Assembly: GCF_000241465.1 (NCBI RefSeq)
Contig: NZ_JH584235.1
Location: forward strand, 2,732,649-2,778,033
Length of the DNA: 45,385 nt
Reading direction: 5' to 3'
Source: Sphingomonas echinoides ATCC 14820
Lineage (GTDB): Bacteria > Pseudomonadota > Alphaproteobacteria > Sphingomonadales > Sphingomonadaceae
Below, one piece after another: positions 27,341 through 37,700 of this stretch (position 1 is the stretch's first letter; the number at the start of each line of letters is the position of its first letter). The position numbers were made by a program, and so were the translations under genes. The notes under the pieces are model-generated. The model was not told the origin of the DNA. It ran no database searches and worked only from the letters and a program-made list of their open reading frames with translations.

Positions 27341-28825
27341 CTATGGTGCATAGCGCCAGGAACACGGCAATCGAAATGCAGCGCGGGTGAGCGTTCCCGC
27401 AGAGGTGAAGGCGATTTCGATCGACCGGGTCGGTCTGGATCGCGGCCAGTAGGCAACACCCGCGCTGTTGGGATTTCGCGTTCGGACAAAATTAATCCAA
27501 TAGGTCTGCAGCAGGGGCGCTGCAGCCTCCAGGCCCGTATTTGGCGATGCGAACACGCTGCGCAATTCGCTTCCGTGGGTCACTGCCGCACCGTCTGGTG
27601 GCGTATAATCATACGTGTACCGCCAAACCGAACCGCCGCGCGTGGCCACGGCCTTGGCGGCTACGTTCGTCGGGCAACGGAAGGTCAAGTCGGTGGCGAG
27701 CTGCAGGGTCGCGTCACCCAGCCGCGGGTCGGACCGCGGAACCTGCCCCGGACCGAGCCCATAATAGGCGAGTGCGACGCCGGCGGTATCCCCGAACGCG
27801 CCTGTGGCGATCGCGCGCGCTGCGGAGAGGTCACCGTGCAGCGGCAGCTCGCGGGCATTGGTGCCGATGATCAGCGGCACGGGATTGGATCGCCCGCGCG
27901 CGAGCAGGCGCGCCGGCGTATCGGTCAACACGCGACCATCGACCACCGCCTGCAGCCAGATGAAGCTATTATCGTCGAGGCCCGGCACGACGACCGCTTC
28001 TTGCGCTACAAGAATGCGTTCGACCGGAAGCGCGCGCAGCTGAGCCGCTGTAGGGTCACGGGCGAGGCCCGCCGCCTGGGCGAACGACGCGCCGACCGCT
28101 TCGTTCTGCGCGAGACTGCGCGGCGGCACGCCGAACCCCGCAGTCCCGCTTTCCTGGATCGCAGCATGGAACAGCCCGTGCGCGAGCGGGGATAGTTGTT
28201 GCAACGCGACGTCTTGCGCGCCGACCGATTCTCCAGCGATCGTCACTCGTCGCGGATCGCCGCCGAACCGCGCGATGTTCCGCTGGACCCACCGGAGCGC
28301 GAGCTGTTGATCGAGCAGCGCGTAGTTGCCCGAATGCCCACCAGCCTCGGCGCTAAGCGCCGGGTGACTGAGGAAACCGAGTGCGCCCAGGCGATACTGA
28401 ATGCTGACGAGTACGATCCGGTGTTCGGTGATGCGGCTCTCGACGGTGCCGCCGGCGGCCCCGCCGCGATTGCCGCCGCCGTGGATCCATACCATCACTG
28501 GAAGCCTGGCAACGCGCGACAGGAACGGGGTGCGGACGTCGACGAACAGGCAGTCCTCCGCGCCGCTGCGCGCCGCCGCCCGGTTCCACGTGCCATAGTC
28601 GGATTGCGGGCAGGCGGCATGGTCGGCGACCGCCGCGACGGGCTGCGTCCAAGGGCGGGGGCGGACCGGCGCCCGCCAGCGCAAAGCGCCGGTCGGCGGT
28701 GCGCCATAGCGGATTCCGCGGAACACCGCGCCGCCGCCCGCGATCGCTTCGCCGCGGACCGGGCCGTCGTCGGTTGTCACGATTGGACCGGCGGCTGCCA
28801 GCGCCAGCGCCAGCAACAGACTCAC
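27341..28825 (-). CDS. Carboxylesterase (type B, alpha/beta hydrolase)
   Basis: The GTG at 28825 overlaps the SGNH hydrolase stop as GTGA and leads into a short signal peptide (S-L-L-L-A-L-A-L-A-A-A-G). The 494-residue length is normal. Motifs are F-R-G-I-R-Y-G-A-P-P, E-D-C-L-F-V-D-V, the oxyanion loop W-I-H-G-G-G-N-R-G-G, and the nucleophile in I-A-G-E-S-V-G-A-Q-D. G-E-S-V-G-A-Q instead of the common G-E-S-A-G-G is a small deviation. The His of the triad is likely in V-T-H-G-S-E-L. The last 30 residues are unlike typical family ends. In this locus it would remove acyl groups from a glycan; the longer ATG frame upstream is a shadow of the SGNH gene. Confidence 0.88.
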   Translation of the reverse strand: MSLLLALALAAAGPIVTTDDGPVRGEAIAGGGAVFRGIRYGAPPTGALRWRAPVRPRPWTQPVAAVADHAACPQSDYGTWNRAAARSGAEDCLFVDVRTPFLSRVARLPVMVWIHGGGNRGGAAGGTVESRITEHRIVLVSIQYRLGALGFLSHPALSAEAGGHSGNYALLDQQLALRWVQRNIARFGGDPRRVTIAGESVGAQDVALQQLSPLAHGLFHAAIQESGTAGFGVPPRSLAQNEAVGASFAQAAGLARDPTAAQLRALPVERILVAQEAVVVPGLDDNSFIWLQAVVDGRVLTDTPARLLARGRSNPVPLIIGTNARELPLHGDLSAARAIATGAFGDTAGVALAYYGLGPGQVPRSDPRLGDATLQLATDLTFRCPTNVAAKAVATRGGSVWRYTYDYTPPDGAAVTHGSELRSVFASPNTGLEAAAPLLQTYWINFVRTRNPNSAGVAYWPRSRPTRSIEIAFTSAGTLTRAAFRLPCSWRYAP

Positions 28826-29574
28826 CGCGGCAGGCCGACCGGGGCAGGGCGGGCGAGCGCATCGCGGATCGCGGCCTCGGCCACCGGCGCCATCGCGGCA
28901 TAGCCGGCTTCGTTGGGGTGAACCCCGTCGACGGTGAAGGCGGCGCGCTGCGCCTCGCCATCGTGGAGCGCGCTCCAGTAATCGGCATAGGTCGCGCCGA
29001 TCTGGGCGGCGTAGCGCTTGAGCCAGGCATTCATCCGCTCGATCTTCGACGAAACCTCGAGCCCCGGGCGCCACGGGAAATTGGCCGCGGGTGGGATCGA
29101 CGCGAGGATCACGCGAGTCCCGTTCGCGCGCGCGAGGTCGCACATCATGATGATGTTGGCCTGCGTCTGCTCGAGCGTCATCGGGCCGGTGTTGCTGGCG
29201 ATGTCGTTGGTGCCGCCCATGATCTGGACCGCAGCCGGATGCAGGTCGATCACGTCCTGGTGGAAGCGCAGCACCATCTGCGGCGTGGTCTGGCCGCCGA
29301 TGCCGCGATCGACACGGTCGGGGCCGAAGAAGCTCGGGACCTTGTCGAACCACCCCTGGGTGATCGAATCGCCGATGAAGACGACGCGCTGGCCTGTTGC
29401 AGAGGGGGCGAGCGCCGCATTGGCGGGCTGGTAGCGGCCGAGCCACGCCCAATCCTCATGCAATCGCTGTTCGGCTTCCTGCGCCTGGCGGGCCTTGGCA
29501 TCTGCAGGCGTTTGCGCGTGTGCGGCCGGGGCCAAAGGCAGTAGCACGGACAGCAGCATCATGGCGTGGCGCAT
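28822..29574 (-). CDS. SGNH/GDSL hydrolase
   Basis: The ATG at 29574 overlaps the stop of the transporter gene (TGATG), giving 250 residues. A signal peptide ends A-P-A-A-H-A-Q. The family blocks are F-I-G-D-S-I-T-Q-G-W (nucleophile Ser), G-G-Q-T-T (block II Gly), G-G-T-N-D-I (block III Asn) and D-G-V-H-P-N (Asp-His pair). This is the GDSL lipase/acetylhydrolase group often found in sugar-use loci, where such enzymes remove acetyl or other esters from polysaccharides. It likely works in the periplasm with the GH2 enzyme and the carboxylesterase. Confidence 0.93.
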   Translation of the reverse strand: MRHAMMLLSVLLPLAPAAHAQTPADAKARQAQEAEQRLHEDWAWLGRYQPANAALAPSATGQRVVFIGDSITQGWFDKVPSFFGPDRVDRGIGGQTTPQMVLRFHQDVIDLHPAAVQIMGGTNDIASNTGPMTLEQTQANIIMMCDLARANGTRVILASIPPAANFPWRPGLEVSSKIERMNAWLKRYAAQIGATYADYWSALHDGEAQRAAFTVDGVHPNEAGYAAMAPVAEAAIRDALARPAPVGLPR

Positions 29575-30896
29575 CAGCGGGACTCCATCATCCGGGCGTG
29601 CATCGCATCGAGCGCGACGCCCTTGGTTTCGGGGAAGAACAGCAGCACGACGACGCACTGTACCGCCATCGCAACCGCGAAGATCACGAACGGCGCGCCC
29701 GCCGACCACGCGACGAGCACCGGAAACACGCCGGCGATGGCGGCGTTCATCAGCCAGTGCGTACTCGCCCCCAGACCGCTGCCGCGCGCGCGCACCGCGC
29801 TCGGGAAGATCTCCGACAGATAGACCCAGATGACCGCGCCTTGGCTGGTCGCGAAGAAGGCGATGAAGCCGACCAAGGCGGGCAGCAGCGCGGCGTTGCC
29901 GATCCGTCCGAACAGCACCAGCGCGGCGACCGACAGGCAGACCGTCATCCCCGCCGCGCCTGCGGCGAGCAGCGTCCGCCGTCCGACGCGATCGATCAGC
30001 GCCATGCCCACCAGCGTGAACAGCAGATTGGCCGCGCCGATCAGGATCGCCTGCCGATCGGGTGAAAAGCTGCCGGCCTTGGCGAAGATGTCGTTGAGAT
30101 AATAAAGGACCGCGTTGATCCCGGCGAGCTGGTTGAACATCGCGGTCGCGACCGCCAGCAGGATCGGCTTGCGATGCTTGCGCCACGACAGCGTCTCGCC
30201 CGGCGCATCCTGCCGCAGCGCGGTCTCGACCGACGCAAGCTCGGCGGACGCCTCGTCCGCGCTCAGGCCGATCCGCGCCATCGCGGTGCGCGCATCGTCC
30301 AGTCGGCCCGACAGGATCAGCCAGCGCGGGCTGTCTGGAATGCGCGCGAGCAGGACCAGGAACAGGATCGCGGGCGCGGCGGTGACGCCAAGCTTCCAGC
30401 GCCATGCCGCCTCGCTGACGAGCGATCCGACAACCGCATTGCTGAGATAGGCGACTAGGATCCCGGTGACGATCGCGAGCTGGAACAGCCCGACTAGCAT
30501 CCCACGCCGGGCAGGCGGGGCGATCTCGGCGATGTAGACCGGTGCGAGCACCGAGGACCCGCCGATCGCCAGCCCGCAGGCGAAGCGGAAGGCGAGGAAC
30601 GCGGTCCAATCGGTGACCAGGGCGCAGCCGAGCCCGGCGAGAACATACAATATGCCGAGCAGGCCGAGCACACGGCGGCTGCCATAGCGATCTCCCGGCT
30701 TGCCGGTGAACAGCGCACCGATCAGCGTTCCCCACAGCGCCGCGGACACCGTGACCCCGAGCGTTTCCGGGGTCAGGCGGTAGATCCGCGTGAGGTCGCC
30801 GGTGACGCCGGCGATCACCGCGGTGTCGAACCCGAACAACAGCCCGGCGAGCGCGGCGGTGCCAATGCTCGCCGCCAGGACTCCGCGGCCGCTCAC
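29574..30896 (-). CDS. MFS sugar porter
   Basis: The 440-residue membrane protein starts with GTG at 30896, overlapping the GH2 stop as GTGA. It has the sugar-porter signatures: G-F-D-T-A-V-I-A-G in helix 1, G-D-R-Y-G-S-R-R after helix 2, R-F-A-C-G-L-A-I-G in helix 4, P-D-S-P-R-W-L after helix 6, Q-L-A-G-I-N-A-V-L-Y-Y in helix 7, D-R-V-G-R-R after helix 8 and F-F-P-E-T-K-G at the end. Such proteins import hexoses or pentoses with protons through the inner membrane. It would take in the sugar released by the GH2 enzyme, then phosphorylated by the ROK kinase of the locus. Confidence 0.94.
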   Translation of the reverse strand: MSGRGVLAASIGTAALAGLLFGFDTAVIAGVTGDLTRIYRLTPETLGVTVSAALWGTLIGALFTGKPGDRYGSRRVLGLLGILYVLAGLGCALVTDWTAFLAFRFACGLAIGGSSVLAPVYIAEIAPPARRGMLVGLFQLAIVTGILVAYLSNAVVGSLVSEAAWRWKLGVTAAPAILFLVLLARIPDSPRWLILSGRLDDARTAMARIGLSADEASAELASVETALRQDAPGETLSWRKHRKPILLAVATAMFNQLAGINAVLYYLNDIFAKAGSFSPDRQAILIGAANLLFTLVGMALIDRVGRRTLLAAGAAGMTVCLSVAALVLFGRIGNAALLPALVGFIAFFATSQGAVIWVYLSEIFPSAVRARGSGLGASTHWLMNAAIAGVFPVLVAWSAGAPFVIFAVAMAVQCVVVLLFFPETKGVALDAMHARMMESR

Positions 30897-33800
30897 CGCA
30901 GTGCCGTGCTCGACGCGGCGACGTTCCAGCCGCGCAGCGTGACGCTCGGGCTGGCAGCCTTCGCGGTCGGGTAGCGGATCTCGACCGTGCGGCTTTCCCC
31001 GGGCAGCAGCGAGACGTAATTGTCGGTGAAATAGGCGGGCAGGACCTGGCTGCCGTCCGTGTTCAGCACCGTCAGCTTGGTTTCGATCGCCGGAGTCTGG
31101 CTCGAATTGGTCAGGGTGACCGTCGCGACCGTCTCCGCGCCATCGACCCGGCTGCTCGCACTGGTCTGCAGCGTAACCGGGGCGAGCGCGTTGAGCGCCT
31201 GGAACTGCGCGTCGGTGGCTGCCTGCCAGTAGAGGTTGGTCGACAGGACCTTGCCCGCCGCATCGCGTGCCTCAAGCCGCACCAAGGCAACGCCCTTGGC
31301 GAGGACCGGCGCGAGGTCGAGCGTGAACGCCGTGTTGGCGGTCTCACCGGTCGCCGTCAGCGTGGTGCGCTTTTCGGCGAGCACGCGGTTGTCGAGGCTG
31401 ACGACCTTGGCCGAAACCGTCACCCCGCGCAGATCGCCGACGCGGTTGTTGACGAGCATCACCTTGTAATCGGGCAGGTTCATCTGGACGTGGACCGGTT
31501 CGGACGCCTTCTTGACGCCGTAGAACGACGCCTGCGTATCGTAATCGGAGGAGAACATCTGCCATGCCGACGACGGCCACGCCGGCTGCGTCATCCACAG
31601 CATCCGGCCGCTATTCTGCGTCCACAGCCCGGCGTTCATGCCCTCGAAGATCGCGCGGTACGATTCATACTGCATCATCTGCGCCTTGCGCTCGAAATCC
31701 TCGAGGCTCGTGCCCGGGCCGAAACGCGTCGCGAGCGCGTTCATATAGCTCGTCACCGCGCCATTTCCCGTCTGGTGCCAGTCATGATATGCCCAGCTGT
31801 CGCTGATCGGCCAGCGATCGGGCTCGGGGATCGCACGCTTCCACGCCTCGAGCGTCGGCAGCGACGGCGTGCCGCTCTCGACCGAGAAACCCTTGGCGTG
31901 CTCGGTGAAATATTCGACCGGGGGACGCCAATTGTACGGCCCGCTGTTCTGCAGATTGACGCGATTTGACGAGCCCATGTAGATCCGCGTCCCATCCTCC
32001 TTGTGGATCAGCGCCTGCAGGCCTTCGTTTAGGATCGGCTGCGGCACGCCTTCGTTGCGGCCGAACCACACTACGATCGAGGGGTGGTTGCGATAGCGCT
32101 TAACCACGTCGGTCGCGTTCTTGAGGAACAGCGCGGGGTCCTGCGCCTCGATGTTATAGTCCTGCGTCGATTCCCAGAAATCGTTGAGGATCATCAGGCC
32201 GTATTCGTCGGCGAGATCGTAGAAAGCGTCCTCGGTGTTCTGCCCAACCCAGTTGCGGATGATGTTCATGTGCGCATCCTGGTGGAGCCGGAAGAACGGC
32301 TCCAGCCGCGCACGATCGACGCGCTTCATGAAGTCGTCCATGCCGATATTGCCACCGCGCGCCGCGATCCGCACGCCGTTGACGCGGATCACCAGGTACG
32401 GCGTCAGGCCGTCCTCATCCTTGATCCGGCGCACCGCGGGCGAGCTTTCCGCGCCCGGCACCAACGACGCCGCCCAGCCGTCCTTGACCTTGCGGATCCC
32501 GTCATGGCTGCCGTCGACGATCTGCTGGCCGAGCGCGCGCGCCTTCGACAGATCAATCCCGACGCGTTCGAGCTCGCCCTTCTGGTCCATCAGCGAGATG
32601 TCGTATGTGACCTGGCGCATGCCGAAGCGCAGCGTGCGGGTGTCGCTCGGCTGGCCGGCGACGCTGCTGGTCAGCGTCAGCATGTGGAGCGCGGGCGCGC
32701 CATAACCGTTCGGCCACCACAGCTTGGGGTTGCGGACGGATAATTGCGGGAACTCGGACGGACGCAGCACGACATGGCTGGTCTCTCCGGGGGCGAGCGT
32801 CACCGTCTTCTCGACCGCGACGTCGTCGAACGCGGCGCGCACGACGGTCGTGACCGGCTGCGCCGACGCGTTGGCGACGGGCACGGTGATCTCGACATCG
32901 GCGAGGCTGGTATCGGCGCGCGGCAGCGTGGTGACGACCTGCGCATCGCCGAGCGTCGCCGGGCCGGTCGCCGCGAGTGTGACGCCCTGCCACAGGCCGG
33001 TGTTGCGGTCGCGGATGCTCGGGATCCAGTCCCACCCTTCGGCCGCGCCGAAGGTCGGGCCGTCGAGCATCATCATCCCGCCATTCTCGCCGACGCCCGC
33101 AGTCAGCGATTCCTCCTGCGCGATGCCGGGATGCGGTGGGGGCGAGACCTTGACCGCGATCGCGTTGCGGCCGGGGAGCAGCTTGCCGGTCACGTCGAAC
33201 TGGCCGCGGATGAAGGCGCCCTTCATCGTGCCGATCACCTGGCCGTTGAGCCAGACTTCGGCGGCATAGTTGACGCCCTTGAAGGTCAGCTGCTGGTGCT
33301 TGCCCGCGGCCTCGGCCGGAACGTCGAATTCGGTGCGATACCAATATTCCTGCCGCGCCAGCGTTTCGGGGATCGCCACATTGTTGAGCCCGTGCGCCGG
33401 GTCGGGATAGACGCCACGATCGACCAGCGTGGTCAGCACGGTGCCGGGGACGGTCGCGGCGTACCAGCCCTTCGTGTCGAACCCGGCGCGGCTGAGCGTC
33501 GTGCCGGGGGCGACGACTTTCGGCGCCTCGGCCAGTTGCCAGCCGTTGACGTCCCATTGCCCCGGACCGGTCGCGACGATCGCCGCCGCGGTCGATACCG
33601 GCTTCGCGACCGGCGTATCGAACGGAGCCTTCGACGTCGGTAGCGTCGCCGCGTCCTGCGGTGCGGTCTGGCCATACATCTGGTGGACCTGGACCGGCCA
33701 GGTCGGGCTGCCCTGCTGGAAGGCGATGAGCGCGGGGTCGGGCGCGCGCGTAGCGGCGGCTGCGATCGTAGCTGCGTCCGCTGCCCCTGCGACGAGCGCG

Positions 33801-34303
33801 AAGTTCGCGACACGTCCGGCAAAGACCGGCGCGTTCGCCCGCGGGGCGAGCGTCAGCACCGGCGACACCGCCGCCGCCGCCATTTTGCGCTGCGCGACTG
33901 GCTTGCCATCGACGAACAGCCGGGCGGTCGTCCCGTCGAAGCTGGCCGCGACATGATGCCAGGAAGCGGACCCGAGCCGCGCGGGGGAGACGAGCGTGCC
34001 AGCCTCGGTGACGAGGCTCGGCTTCCCGCCGTCGAGCGCGAGAAAGCGGCGCGGGCCAGTGCCGGGATCGCCGAATCCGCCGATCAGCGCACTCCCGGTA
34101 GGAAGCGCGCTGGGCTCGATCCACGCCGACAGCGTCCAGGTCGGCGTGGCGATCGCCAGGGCGTCGGCACCGCCTATCCGGCTCACGATCGCATCGCCGC
34201 CCGCAGGCAGGTTGGCGTTGATCGGTCCATAGGTTTGCGCGCGCGCCGTTGCGGCGGTCGCCAGCAGAGCGATCACTGTCGCGCTTATCCGTACCATGCC
34301 CAT
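30893..34303 (-). CDS. Glycoside hydrolase family 2 with N-terminal LamG-like domain
   Basis: The ATG at 34303 follows GGGAGG at ideal spacing and leads into a signal peptide (A-T-A-A-T-A-R-A-Q); this gives 1136 residues. Residues about 25-190 form a LamG/concanavalin-like domain (W-T-L-S-A-W-I-E-P, S-W-H-H-V-A-A-S-F-D-G). Then come the GH2 sugar-binding domain (Y-W-Y-R-T-E-F-D-V, A-E-V-W-L-N-G-Q), an Ig-like domain, and the catalytic barrel with W-F-G-R-N-E-G, acid/base Glu751. The likely nucleophile is Glu809 in G-F-S-V-E-S-G. The sequence style resembles exo-beta-glucosaminidase and beta-mannosidase-like GH2 enzymes; the true substrate is not clear. C-terminal Ig-like domains follow. It heads the four-gene operon and is divergent from the TonB receptor. 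Confidence 0.92.
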   Translation of the reverse strand: MGMVRISATVIALLATAATARAQTYGPINANLPAGGDAIVSRIGGADALAIATPTWTLSAWIEPSALPTGSALIGGFGDPGTGPRRFLALDGGKPSLVTEAGTLVSPARLGSASWHHVAASFDGTTARLFVDGKPVAQRKMAAAAVSPVLTLAPRANAPVFAGRVANFALVAGAADAATIAAAATRAPDPALIAFQQGSPTWPVQVHQMYGQTAPQDAATLPTSKAPFDTPVAKPVSTAAAIVATGPGQWDVNGWQLAEAPKVVAPGTTLSRAGFDTKGWYAATVPGTVLTTLVDRGVYPDPAHGLNNVAIPETLARQEYWYRTEFDVPAEAAGKHQQLTFKGVNYAAEVWLNGQVIGTMKGAFIRGQFDVTGKLLPGRNAIAVKVSPPPHPGIAQEESLTAGVGENGGMMMLDGPTFGAAEGWDWIPSIRDRNTGLWQGVTLAATGPATLGDAQVVTTLPRADTSLADVEITVPVANASAQPVTTVVRAAFDDVAVEKTVTLAPGETSHVVLRPSEFPQLSVRNPKLWWPNGYGAPALHMLTLTSSVAGQPSDTRTLRFGMRQVTYDISLMDQKGELERVGIDLSKARALGQQIVDGSHDGIRKVKDGWAASLVPGAESSPAVRRIKDEDGLTPYLVIRVNGVRIAARGGNIGMDDFMKRVDRARLEPFFRLHQDAHMNIIRNWVGQNTEDAFYDLADEYGLMILNDFWESTQDYNIEAQDPALFLKNATDVVKRYRNHPSIVVWFGRNEGVPQPILNEGLQALIHKEDGTRIYMGSSNRVNLQNSGPYNWRPPVEYFTEHAKGFSVESGTPSLPTLEAWKRAIPEPDRWPISDSWAYHDWHQTGNGAVTSYMNALATRFGPGTSLEDFERKAQMMQYESYRAIFEGMNAGLWTQNSGRMLWMTQPAWPSSAWQMFSSDYDTQASFYGVKKASEPVHVQMNLPDYKVMLVNNRVGDLRGVTVSAKVVSLDNRVLAEKRTTLTATGETANTAFTLDLAPVLAKGVALVRLEARDAAGKVLSTNLYWQAATDAQFQALNALAPVTLQTSASSRVDGAETVATVTLTNSSQTPAIETKLTVLNTDGSQVLPAYFTDNYVSLLPGESRTVEIRYPTAKAASPSVTLRGWNVAASSTALR

Positions 34304-34756
34304 CGATCGCCTCCCAGGATGCCGATCACGTCGGCTTGCCGCGACCAAAAGCACAGCGGCGGTAGATTGCCAAATCAAATTTGTTTACTTCGGCAGCGGG
34401 CATCTCGAGTGCTTTTCGAGTGTCAGGGTCCCGTAGCGATGGGCGCGCACAGTCGGCCAATGAGGCCTTTGCCGGAGGGAATGCCGTGAAAATCATCGTT
34501 CCGCAGCTGGCGCAACGAAAGGCTTTGGGACGTCAGAACCGTTACGAAGTCGAACAATATAAAATGCCAAATTGCATTATTTAATCGTTGACGTGCGCGC
34601 GGACTTGGTGGATTTGTCGCGCATCGGAGACGACGGCAAGTCGCGAACGCGGTTTTGGGGGAGGGGACAGGCACTGCCTGGACCGCACATTCTCTTCATC
34701 CCGTGCAACGTGACAAGGCCGCGGGCCGCCGACGCAGGGCTGGAGAGGATTGGGGA
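34304..34756. promoter_or_regulatory. Divergent promoter region of the GH2 operon and TonB receptor
   Basis: This 450-base gap has two AT-rich parts in GC-rich surroundings. One, at 34373-34389, reads AATCAAATTTGTTTACT and lies about 70 bases before the GH2 start. It resembles a site before the ROK kinase gene. The other, about 34550-34585, holds the imperfect palindrome ATGCCAAATTGCAT and lies about 175 bases before the receptor start. Both are candidate operators or promoters; no gene is supported here. Confidence 0.45.
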
Positions 34757-37700
34757 ATGAAATTGAAATTTGGGCATAAGGCGACCTTGTTGATCGCCGT
34801 ATCCGGCTCGGCCTTGCTGACCGGCACCGCCGCGTCGGCACAGCAGAGCGGAACGACGCAAGGTGTGCTCGCGACTGCGCCAGCCGCGCAAGCCGCATCG
34901 CCATCGGCTGCGACCGCCGACCAGAATAGCGCCGCGTCCGACCCCGTCGCCGCACCGGCATCCGCCGCCGACGACAGCGCCGCGACTCCGGACATCGTCG
35001 TGACCGGCATTCGCGGTGCGCAGCAGCGCGCGGTGAACCTGAAGCGCTCCGCCGGATCTGTGACCGACTCGATTTCCGCCGAGGATATCGGCAAGCTGCC
35101 CGACGTGACGATTTCGGATTCGCTCCAGCGTATCCCGGGTGTCCAGATCCGTCGCGACGCGGGCGAGGGCGCTGCGATCAACATTCGCGGCCTGCCGCAG
35201 GTGACGACGCTGCTCAACGGCGAGGCCTATCTCGGCGCACAGTCGATCACGACGATCCAGCCGAACTTCAACGATATCCCTTCGCAGCTGTTCGCCGGCG
35301 CCGACGTCATCAAGTCGAGCACCGCGGACCTGCTCAACGCCGGCATCACCGGTACGGTAAACCTGCGCACGCGGCGTCCGATGGACCTCAAGCGCGGCCT
35401 CACGCTCGCTGCAGCGGCGGAAGGGTCGTATGGCGACAAGTCGAAGGAGCTCGACAAGAGCTTCAACGGGCTGGTCGGTTACCACGGCGAGCGCTTCGGC
35501 GTGCTCGTGTCGGGCACCTATTCCAACCTGCATCTGTCGAATTCGCACAACGGCATCCAGGAAGGGTACGGCGTCGGGCTGCACAACGAGCAGTTCAACA
35601 CCGCGGCCAATCCGAGCGGCGACGTCAACACGACCAACGGCTTCTCGCCCGCGAACCGGCCGCACGGGACGATCGTCGGCACCGGTCGCGACGTCAACGG
35701 CAACGGCACGTCGAACGACATCTTCATGACGCCGCAGGCGTTCACCGCGTGGAACAAGATCAACGAGCGCGAGCGGATCGGCGTCAACGCGTCGGCGCAA
35801 TGGGAAATCAGCGATCAGCTGACGCTCGTCGCCGACGCCTTCTTCACGCGCCAGAACGAACATGACCGCACCGCGGGCATCCAGCTGCAAAACGTCAACT
35901 GGCAGGCGGGCGAAGCGACCCCGGGCGCCTCGCGCAATACCGGCGCGACGATCACGCAGACCGCGAACGGCATCCCGCACAGCTACAATCTCTATTCCAC
36001 CCAGGTCTACAATTACGACCTCGGCAATTTCGATTCCTATTCGCAGAACGATCACTACAAGTCGCAATCGCAGAACTACAATGCCGAGCTTAAGTACGAC
36101 AACGGCAGCGGTCTGAAGGCCAGCCTGCGCGGGATCTACGGCAAGGCTTCGCAGGATTACGACCAGAGCTATCTGCAGTTCAGCGTCAGCAACGGCGCGC
36201 AGTGGCAGCCGGGCGGCATCGGTCGCTATCCGAGCGGAAACGTCGCGTTCAACCCCGGCGGGTATGCGGTCAACACGATTGCGGGCGCCGCATCGCTACC
36301 GGCGACGGTCAATTTTTCCGGCAGCCAGCCGGTCTTCACGCTGCCATCGCAGCTCACCTCGCTGCTCGGCAACATCAACAATTATGCGATGAAGACGACC
36401 TCGTCGGAAGGGAATTACCGCCGCAACGGGGATCTCAAGCTGATCCGCGGCGATGTGTCATACGAAGCCAACGAGTCGGTCAGCCTCAGCGCAGGCGCGC
36501 GCTACAGCGAACGCTCGGTGACCGATTTCGAATTCGATCGCGCCGCGCCGCTCTATGCGGGGCAGGCCTCCAAGGCGGGCGGGTGTCTCGTCAAGTGGAA
36601 GGCGTTCGACGTTCCGCTGAACGATCCGAGCTGCTCGGCGGGCCCGGTCGGCGCCGCTTACACCGCCGGCGTCGTCCGCAATGCCAACAACGCAATCTTC
36701 AACGGCCAAGTGAAGCAATACACGCTGCCGGGCGCGGGCCTGCCGGGGATCTATGTCCTCAACCCTGGCGCGATGGACAATGCTCTGGCGTTCCAGAACA
36801 GCTTCTACCCGGGCAATGTCGAGGTGCAGAACCCCGGTGCGTCGTTCAACGTCGGCGTGAAGCAGATCTCGGGCTATCTGCAGATGAACGTAAAGGGCGA
36901 GATCTTCGGGATCCCCGTGTCGGGCAACGCCGGCGCAAAGATCATCAACACCAAGCTCGACATCGTCCAGTTCGTCACCGGTTCGCCGCAGCCTTATGGT
37001 CTGGCGAACCTCAGCAACGGGATCGTCGAGACCAAGCGCAACTTCACCGATGTGCTGCCGGCGTTCAACATGGCGTTCGATTTCTCGCGCAATCTCAAGC
37101 TGCGTGTCGCGTTCAGCCAGACGATGACGCTGCTCGATCTCAACCAGTGGGGCGGGGGTCTCAACCCGACCTATGCGATCGACACCACCAATGCCGGGTC
37201 GCCGGTGTTCCGCGTGACCGGCGGCAGCTCGAACGGCAACCCGCAGCTCGATCCGTGGCGTGCCACCAATGTCGAGGGTTCGCTCGAATATTATATCGGG
37301 CGGAGCAGCTTGCTGAGCCTCGGCGCCTTCTACATCGATGTCGCCAGCTTCATTCAGTCGGGCACGGTGACGCGCACTGACCTGCCCGACAATGACGGCG
37401 TCGTGCGCGGTCGCACCGTGTTCATCACGACGCCGGTGCAAGGACGTGGCGGCACGCTCAAGGGGCTCGAGGCGGGCTGGAAGCAGTCGTTCAGCGACTT
37501 GGGCTTCATGCCGCACGTGTTGTCGAACTTCGGCATCGACGCGAACATCACCTATTCGCCATCGAATTCGGGGCAGACCGATCTCGCGGGCGCGTCGATC
37601 CCGTTCCAGGACAATTCGAAGATCCAGACCAACCTCGCCGGCTTCTATCAGGACGGGCATCTGCAGGCGCGCGTCGCCTGGAACTATCGCTCAAAGCGGG

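Noticed and set aside
28822..30735. 637-codon frame combining the SGNH hydrolase with upstream sequence
   Set aside because: The upstream part is a shadow of the MFS porter; the signal peptide and the TGATG overlap give the start at 29574.
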